This document shows positions 7,147 to 11,990 of a DNA stretch of 11,990 nucleotides, piece after piece. The notes under the pieces are model-generated. The model had not been told where the DNA came from. It saw only the letters and a program-made list of their open reading frames with translations, and did no database searches. Origin of the DNA: Zelonia costaricensis (Eukaryota > Euglenozoa > Kinetoplastea > Trypanosomatida > Trypanosomatidae). The stretch is taken from NCBI GenBank assembly GCA_030849075.1, contig JASAOO010002869.1:1-11990 (forward strand). Reading direction: 5' to 3'. The position numbers and the translations under genes were made by a program. Within the stretch, counting starts at the first letter, position 1, and each line of letters starts with the position of its first letter.

Positions 7147-10100
7147 TTAGGCCTCCGGCTCGTAGCAGCCGCCGCCGCCGGCAGTGTAGATGGTGATGAT
7201 GTCGCCCATCTTAATCTGCACCACGTTCTTGCCACCAATGTTGCGCGGGTGGTACAGCGGGGCCTCTTCCTCGCCGAGCCACACGCCGCGGGCGTCGTCG
7301 TGCAGCATCACATGGGCGTTGGCCCACCCTGGCGCGGCGGCCGTCGGGTCGGCCGCAGAGGCGAGCATCGGAACGTGGAGCATGTTCAGGCCGCGCTCCC
7401 CGTTGCCACCACCGAAGATGCCCTGCGGCGCCAGCACGCGGCGCTCCGTCAGCAGAACCGCGATCATGTCACGCAGCGCAATCACGCTGCGCACGACGCC
7501 GTCGCCGCCGACGTGGCGCCCTGCGCCGCCGGAGCCGTGTCGCACGCGGAACGTGCGGAGGAGAATGGGGTAGCGGGCCTCGAAGATCTCAGGGTCGGTG
7601 AGGCGGGTGTTGGTCATGTGCGTGTGCACCGCTGACGTACCGGCGAAGCCCGGCCCGGCGCCGCTGCCGCCGCAGATGGTCTCGTAGTACGCGAAGTCGC
7701 TCGAGCCGAGGGTGAAGCTGTTCATGCACCCGTGCGAGTTCGCCACGGCACGCAACGCCATGAGCACCACATCCGTCACACGCTGACTCGTCGTCACGTT
7801 GCCCGCGACCACTGGCAGGTCCGCGTCGGGGCAGAGAATGGAGTGGGGCGGAACGATCACCGTGACTGGCTTCATGCAGCCCTGGTTGAGCGGGATGTCG
7901 GAGTCGACGAGGCAGCGGATGCAGTAGATGATGGCCGAGTGCACCACCGCCGTAGGGCAGTTGGTCGAGTTCAGCACCTGGCTGCCGGTGCCGGTGAAGT
8001 CGAAGACGGCGTCGCCCGTCTCGGGGTGGATGGAGATGCGCAGGCGGATCGGCGTGCCGTCGTCCATGTAGTCCACCGACTGCAGCGTTGCCACGTCGCT
8101 GCCCTCCACCTGCTTGCCGTACTCCCGGGCAATGCGCTGCAGCACGTTGCGGGCGGCGAGCTCGGCCGCCGTCTGGATGTGCCGCATGTAGGCCTGCACC
8201 ACCTCGAGGGTGTAGGACTCGATGAGGCCCTGGAGAAGCTGGATGCCACGGTTGTTGGCCGCCACCTGCGCGCGCAGGTCCGACACGCTGTCCTCCAGCG
8301 TGCGGCAGCCCGACATGCCGGGCAGCTTGCCCGGCGCCATGAGGGCCTCGCGGATGCCCTCCTCGTTGAAGGAGCCCTTCTCGACGAGCTTCAGCGTCTT
8401 GATTGCCGCGCCTTCCTCGACCAGCGTCTTGGAGAAGGGCGGCATCGAGCCAGGCGTCGTGCCACCGACATCCGCGTGGTGGCCGCGCGAGGCGACGTAG
8501 AACATGATCTTGCCTTCGTGGAAGTAGGCCGAGATGACGGTGATGTCCGGCAGGTGGCTGCCACCGCAGGCGGGGTGGTTTGTCAGCATCACGTCACCCT
8601 CGTGCCACGCCGTTCCGTGGTGGTCGCGCTGCCAACGCACCGCCGCCCCCATCGCCCCGAGATGCACCGGGATGTGCGGTGCGTTGGCGACGAGGTTGCC
8701 GTCCGGGTCGAAGATGGCGCAGCTGAAGTCAAGCCGCTCCTTGATGTTGGTCGAGATGCTCGTGCGCTGCAGCGCGTTGCCCATCTGCTCGGCAATGGAC
8801 ATGAAGCGGTGGGAGAAGATGGAGAGCGGCAGCGGGCTCAGCTCCGTCGTGAACCGCTCCACGACCTGCGCGGTATGAATGATCACGTTGCCCTTGTCGT
8901 TCGTGTACGCCGTCGACTCGCTCTCGAGCAGCACGCTCGTGCCGTTCATGATGAGCAACGCGGGGCCCTCGATGGGACCGTTGTCGGGGCTGACGTGGTA
9001 TACCGGAATCTCCGCCCAGCCGGAGGCGAAGTAGCTCTGCGTCGTCGAGACGGGCTGCGGCGTGACCTTGTCCGTCCGCGCCGAGTAGGGCGCCTGCTGC
9101 AGCTGCTGCTGCGTCGCCGTCGCCGCCGTCGCCGCCGTCGCCGCCTCCGCGGCCCGCTGGGCGCGGCTCTGCAGCGAGCCCCGCGCGCGGATGCGCACGC
9201 CGTCGATGATGATGCGGCGAGCGCCGCTCAGCACGAAGCCGTACTGCTGCTGGTACTGCGCAAGGTAGAGGCGCTCGAACTCCTCGGCGCTGAAGCCCTG
9301 CCCGGCGGCCGCGCTGCTCGCGTCCTCGGCGATCATGAGACTCGTGTTGGTGCCCTCGTACTGCATGCTGAGGAAGCGCTCGATGATGATGTGGTCGTCG
9401 TCGAAGCCGAGATGGCGCAGCTGGGCGCCGGCAGAGGCGATGAGCTCCGCGTACTGCTGCTCCACCACCGGCGCCATCCCCTCGCCGCCGAGGTGCAGCC
9501 GCACACTCGCCATGCGCTCCTCCACAACATCCGTCACGCTCGCGCCGACGGCGCTGAGAATCGAGGCGAGGCGGTGCACGTAAATCTTGTTCATGCCCAG
9601 CGAGCGCGCCATCGCGCAGGCGTGCTGGCCACCCGCACCGCCGAAGACGGCGAGTGCGTGCTCGGCGCAGCGGTAGCCGTTCGCCTCGGTGATGTTGCGG
9701 ATGGGCCGGCACATCGCCTCGTTCGCCACGAGCACAAACGCAGAGGCGAGCTCCTCCACCGACATGGAAGGGCTCGCCCCGTCCCCGCTAGCGATCTCGC
9801 TCGCGAGGGCCTGGAAGAGCTTCACCGAGGCGGACTTGTCGAGAGGCTGGTCCGCGTTAGGACCGAACACCTTCGGGAAGTAGTCGGGGTGCAGGTGGCC
9901 GAGCACGAGGTTCGCGTCCGTCACGGTCAGCGGGCCACCCTTGCCGTAGCAGGCCGGGCCCGGGTGCGCGCCGGCCGACGCCGGTCCGACGTGGAACATG
10001 CCGTTCTCCCAGCGCAGCAGTGAGCCGCCACCCGCGGCGACCGTGTGCACCTGCACCTGCGGCGCCTGCACCGGCGTGCCGGCGATCTCAGCCTCCACCG

Positions 10101-11175
10101 TGTGGTGCACCGTGGGGCCCTCGCACCGGGACACGTCCGTGCTGGTGCCGCCCATGTCGAAGCCGACCGCCTGCACGTTCGCTCCGAGGTCCTCGGAGCA
10201 TGTGTGGGCGTAGCCGACCACACCGCCCGCCGGGCCGCTCAGCACGGCGCGGTAGCCGTAGAAGGTGTCCGCGCTTGTCAGGCCGCCGTCGCTCTGGATG
10301 AAGTAGAGCCGCACGCCCGCGAGGTTGTTCGCGAAGTTCGCCTTGAAGGAGGCGATGTAGTTGAGGATGAGTGGGCTGAGGTAGGCGTCCACAGAGGCGG
10401 TGATGGAGCGGGGCACGTACTTGATGAGCGCCATGAGCTCGCTGGAGAGCGAGATGGCAGGAAAACCGACCTCCTGGGCAATCTGCTTCACCTGCTGCTC
10501 GTGCGCCGCGTATGCGTACGAGTGCAGCAGACACACGGCGACACTGCGGATACCAGAGTCGTAGGCGGCCTGCAGCTTGGCGCGAATGTCGTCGGCGTGC
10601 AGCGGCTGCAGCACATCCATCACAAAACTCTCGCCGCACCGCACCCACGACGCCGGCCACGACTCGGGCGACTCGTAGGCGGCCTGCTCGGCTGCAGACA
10701 CGGGACGCACCCGCTCCTTTGCCAGCATCACCTGCTCCGGGAGGGCCTGCGCCTTGATGATGTTCAGCGCGAAGAGGCGCGGCCGGGCTTGGTCGCGAAT
10801 CGTGAGAATGTCATCAAAGCCCTCCGTCAGGACCATCGCGCAGCGCTCGCCATTGTGCTCTAGCAGCGCGTTTGTGGCGACGGTGGTGCCCATGCGCACT
10901 TCCTCCAGGTGCGAGACGTCCACCGGCCCGGTAGCGGCCACGTCATCGGGCGCGTACTTGCGCAGGATGCGGCGAATGCCCTCACTCGGGGCGTCGGGGT
11001 AGTGCTGCGGGTCCACGGAGAGCAGCTTGGCCACCTCTTGTGTGACCGTGCCGTCAGCCTGCGTGACGTGGGCGATGATGTCCGTGAACGTGCCGCCACG
11101 GTCGATGGCGAAGCGGAAGGTCGGAAAGCGCTTCACGCCCTCGGACGCGTTCGCATTAGCAGCAGGAGCGGACAT
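7147..11175 (-). CDS. OPLAH: 5-oxoprolinase (ATP-hydrolysing), fused HyuA-HyuB type
   Basis: This is a cytosolic-type enzyme that opens 5-oxo-L-proline to L-glutamate with ATP hydrolysis, the salvage step of the gamma-glutamyl (glutathione) cycle. The 1342 residues are close to the roughly 1290 of animal OPLAH. The HyuA half runs from about residue 20: D-R-G-G-T-F-T-D (25-32) is the N-terminal phosphate-binding motif. G-P-A-G-G (314-318) and F-D-M-G-G-T-S-T-D (339-347) are typical of the ATPase core. The HyuB half starts near 783. It has the N-H-P...G-G-S-H-L-P-D segment (866-877) and R-G-H-H-A-D-V-G-G (897-905), which likely contribute metal or substrate ligands. An Ala/Gln-rich insert at about 664-712 separates the halves. 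There is no signal peptide and no predicted membrane span. The ATG at 11175 is the first in frame after the predicted splice sites, and the conserved domain begins soon after it. The stop is TAA. No frameshift or missing motif was seen. A hydantoinase or acetophenone carboxylase is the alternative, but these usually have separate A and B subunits; fusion and length favour oxoprolinase. Confidence 0.95.
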   Translation of the reverse strand: MSAPAANANASEGVKRFPTFRFAIDRGGTFTDIIAHVTQADGTVTQEVAKLLSVDPQHYPDAPSEGIRRILRKYAPDDVAATGPVDVSHLEEVRMGTTVATNALLEHNGERCAMVLTEGFDDILTIRDQARPRLFALNIIKAQALPEQVMLAKERVRPVSAAEQAAYESPESWPASWVRCGESFVMDVLQPLHADDIRAKLQAAYDSGIRSVAVCLLHSYAYAAHEQQVKQIAQEVGFPAISLSSELMALIKYVPRSITASVDAYLSPLILNYIASFKANFANNLAGVRLYFIQSDGGLTSADTFYGYRAVLSGPAGGVVGYAHTCSEDLGANVQAVGFDMGGTSTDVSRCEGPTVHHTVEAEIAGTPVQAPQVQVHTVAAGGGSLLRWENGMFHVGPASAGAHPGPACYGKGGPLTVTDANLVLGHLHPDYFPKVFGPNADQPLDKSASVKLFQALASEIASGDGASPSMSVEELASAFVLVANEAMCRPIRNITEANGYRCAEHALAVFGGAGGQHACAMARSLGMNKIYVHRLASILSAVGASVTDVVEERMASVRLHLGGEGMAPVVEQQYAELIASAGAQLRHLGFDDDHIIIERFLSMQYEGTNTSLMIAEDASSAAAGQGFSAEEFERLYLAQYQQQYGFVLSGARRIIIDGVRIRARGSLQSRAQRAAEAATAATAATATQQQLQQAPYSARTDKVTPQPVSTTQSYFASGWAEIPVYHVSPDNGPIEGPALLIMNGTSVLLESESTAYTNDKGNVIIHTAQVVERFTTELSPLPLSIFSHRFMSIAEQMGNALQRTSISTNIKERLDFSCAIFDPDGNLVANAPHIPVHLGAMGAAVRWQRDHHGTAWHEGDVMLTNHPACGGSHLPDITVISAYFHEGKIMFYVASRGHHADVGGTTPGSMPPFSKTLVEEGAAIKTLKLVEKGSFNEEGIREALMAPGKLPGMSGCRTLEDSVSDLRAQVAANNRGIQLLQGLIESYTLEVVQAYMRHIQTAAELAARNVLQRIAREYGKQVEGSDVATLQSVDYMDDGTPIRLRISIHPETGDAVFDFTGTGSQVLNSTNCPTAVVHSAIIYCIRCLVDSDIPLNQGCMKPVTVIVPPHSILCPDADLPVVAGNVTTSQRVTDVVLMALRAVANSHGCMNSFTLGSSDFAYYETICGGSGAGPGFAGTSAVHTHMTNTRLTDPEIFEARYPILLRTFRVRHGSGGAGRHVGGDGVVRSVIALRDMIAVLLTERRVLAPQGIFGGGNGERGLNMLHVPMLASAADPTAAAPGWANAHVMLHDDARGVWLGEEEAPLYHPRNIGGKNVVQIKMGDIITIYTAGGGGCYEPEA
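9113..9145. repeat. GTC/GCC codon repeat encoding an Ala/Thr run in 5-oxoprolinase
   Basis: A near-perfect mix of GTCGCC and GCC units lies in frame. On the minus strand it gives an Ala/Thr run (about residues 677-687), which is followed by a Gln-rich stretch. It sits in the linker between the HyuA and HyuB halves, where a variable-length insert should be tolerated. Confidence 0.85.
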
Positions 11176-11211
11176 GGTGTTCGTGCGGTGTGTGCGAGTG
11201 TGGAGAACGTG

Positions 11212-11257
11212 CTCTGCGGAAGAAAGGAGGAAATATAAACAGAGAGGGAGAGAGTGG
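11212..11257 (-). promoter_or_regulatory. Predicted proximal trans-splice acceptor for 5-oxoprolinase
   Basis: On the minus strand two pyrimidine-rich blocks, one around 11256-11240 and one at 11233-11218, lead into CCGCAG, whose AG is at 11215-11214; a second AG follows immediately. This would give a 5' leader of about 38 bases with no upstream ATG. The arrangement matches the acceptor predicted for the downstream gene. It is inferred from sequence only. Confidence 0.6.
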
Positions 11258-11990
11258 ATGAAGCGGCAGGAGGCGGGGCTTCAGCGACGGGAAGACGTGA
11301 GAGAATCTTGTGAGTACGTAACGATGCAAAGTAGAGAGGCGCCTCACCGCAGCTGACGGGGAGGCGAGGGGGCGAAGGAAACTGAAACCAACACAGACAG
11401 CGCTGGAGGAGGCACAAAAGGGAGAAAACAAAATCAAAACGCACACACACACACACACAAAGTGGAGAGCACAAAAGAAAGAAAGAAAAAAACTCAGCGC
11501 GAGGCGCACGCACAGACAGCGATAATCAGCGTAGAACAACACCAACCAAAAGTGAAAGCGTTCGATGGGCACGTCTTGGTGTAAATGCAACTAAAGACGC
11601 CGCTCGCGTAGCGCTATCAAGCCGCCCTGCGGAGACGGCAGGCGTTGAGGGAAAGGGGAAAGACTGGTTACAAGTCGGAGGAGCTGGAGAGGGGGGGGGT
11701 GCTCGAGGGGAAGAGGCCGACAGAGAGCAGGAGGAATACCACTGGAGCAGGAGACACACACACACGCACACGCACACAAGCGCACGCACCAGCACAGGAA
11801 AGAGAGAGAGAGCAAGCAAAAAAACAAAAAAGAAAGATAAGCGAATTCGTTGGCACTGTCGCGACGCGTTCAGGACCACACACAGCTCCTCCCTTGTCGT
11901 ACACTGGAGGTGAGGTGGGGTTGGGGTTGGTGGGAGGGGAGGGGAAGGGGGGATGAGAGGGAGGAGGAGAACACGAGAGAAGCGGAGAAA
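11258..11990 (-). other. Upstream spacer of 5-oxoprolinase
   Basis: No credible gene lies here. It holds a (CA)9 at 11442-11459, a CA-rich block at 11754-11778, a GA repeat at about 11801-11814, A-rich purine tracts at about 11472-11491 and 11817-11838, and a G-rich stretch at about 11908-11952. The region is probably the 3' end of an upstream transcript outside the window plus the intergenic part before 5-oxoprolinase. A third, weaker AG after a pyrimidine tract is at 11743-11742. Confidence 0.55.
11403..11490 (-). promoter_or_regulatory. Candidate distal (alternative) trans-splice acceptor for 5-oxoprolinase
   Basis: A long T/C-rich region on the minus strand (about 11490-11405, interrupted by a TG repeat) ends in CCTCCTCCAG, with its AG at 11404-11403. 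It is the first AG after the tract. Use of this site would give a leader of about 227 bases, and I see no ATG in it before the real start. It may be an alternative or minor site; the proximal acceptor looks at least as good. Confidence 0.35.

Noticed and set aside
7732..10023. A 763-codon open frame on the plus strand antisense to 5-oxoprolinase
   Set aside because: It is rich in Arg, His, Val and Ala and matches no family. Such antisense frames are expected opposite G/C-rich third-position genes, and the minus-strand frame carries clear enzyme motifs.
11526..11879. Short minus-strand frame upstream of 5-oxoprolinase with a hydrophobic stretch
   Set aside because: The apparent membrane segment comes from a T-rich tract and a TG repeat; it is an untranslated-type sequence.

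Overview
The window looks like nuclear DNA from a trypanosomatid protist, most likely Leishmania or a close relative (Leptomonas/Crithidia type). The reasons are two very long intronless genes on one strand, G/C-rich codon third positions, long untranslated spacers full of (CA)n, (GT)n and poly-purine tracts, and a polypyrimidine tract followed by AG just upstream of each start codon, as expected for spliced-leader trans-splicing. Genus and chromosome cannot be fixed from the sequence alone. Both genes are on the minus strand, so the window is read right to left as part of one polycistronic unit.

In transcription order: 11990-11176 is untranslated spacer carrying two candidate trans-splice acceptors for the first gene. 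11175-7147 encodes a 1342-residue 5-oxoprolinase (ATP-hydrolysing, HyuA and HyuB halves fused), which converts 5-oxo-L-proline to L-glutamate. 7146-4912 is a 2.2 kb spacer with no credible gene. It probably holds a long 5-oxoprolinase 3'UTR and the short 5' leader of the next gene. It contains alternating UG- and CA-repeat tracts, a G-run cluster, a long pyrimidine tract and a hairpin. 4911-469 encodes a 1480-residue protein I do not recognise by name. It combines a glycine-rich membrane hairpin, a J domain with an intact HPD motif, a long helical middle and a C-terminal protein-kinase-like domain that has lost its catalytic residues. 468-1 is its downstream flank.

The two genes share a transcription unit, but in these organisms that does not imply shared function. 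The most interesting item is the second protein, whose architecture suggests a membrane-anchored Hsp70 co-chaperone fused to a pseudokinase. Its proper start is the ATG at 4911, because the longer frame begins with GTG and is cut off by the predicted splice site. No RNA gene, CRISPR array or complete mobile element was seen.
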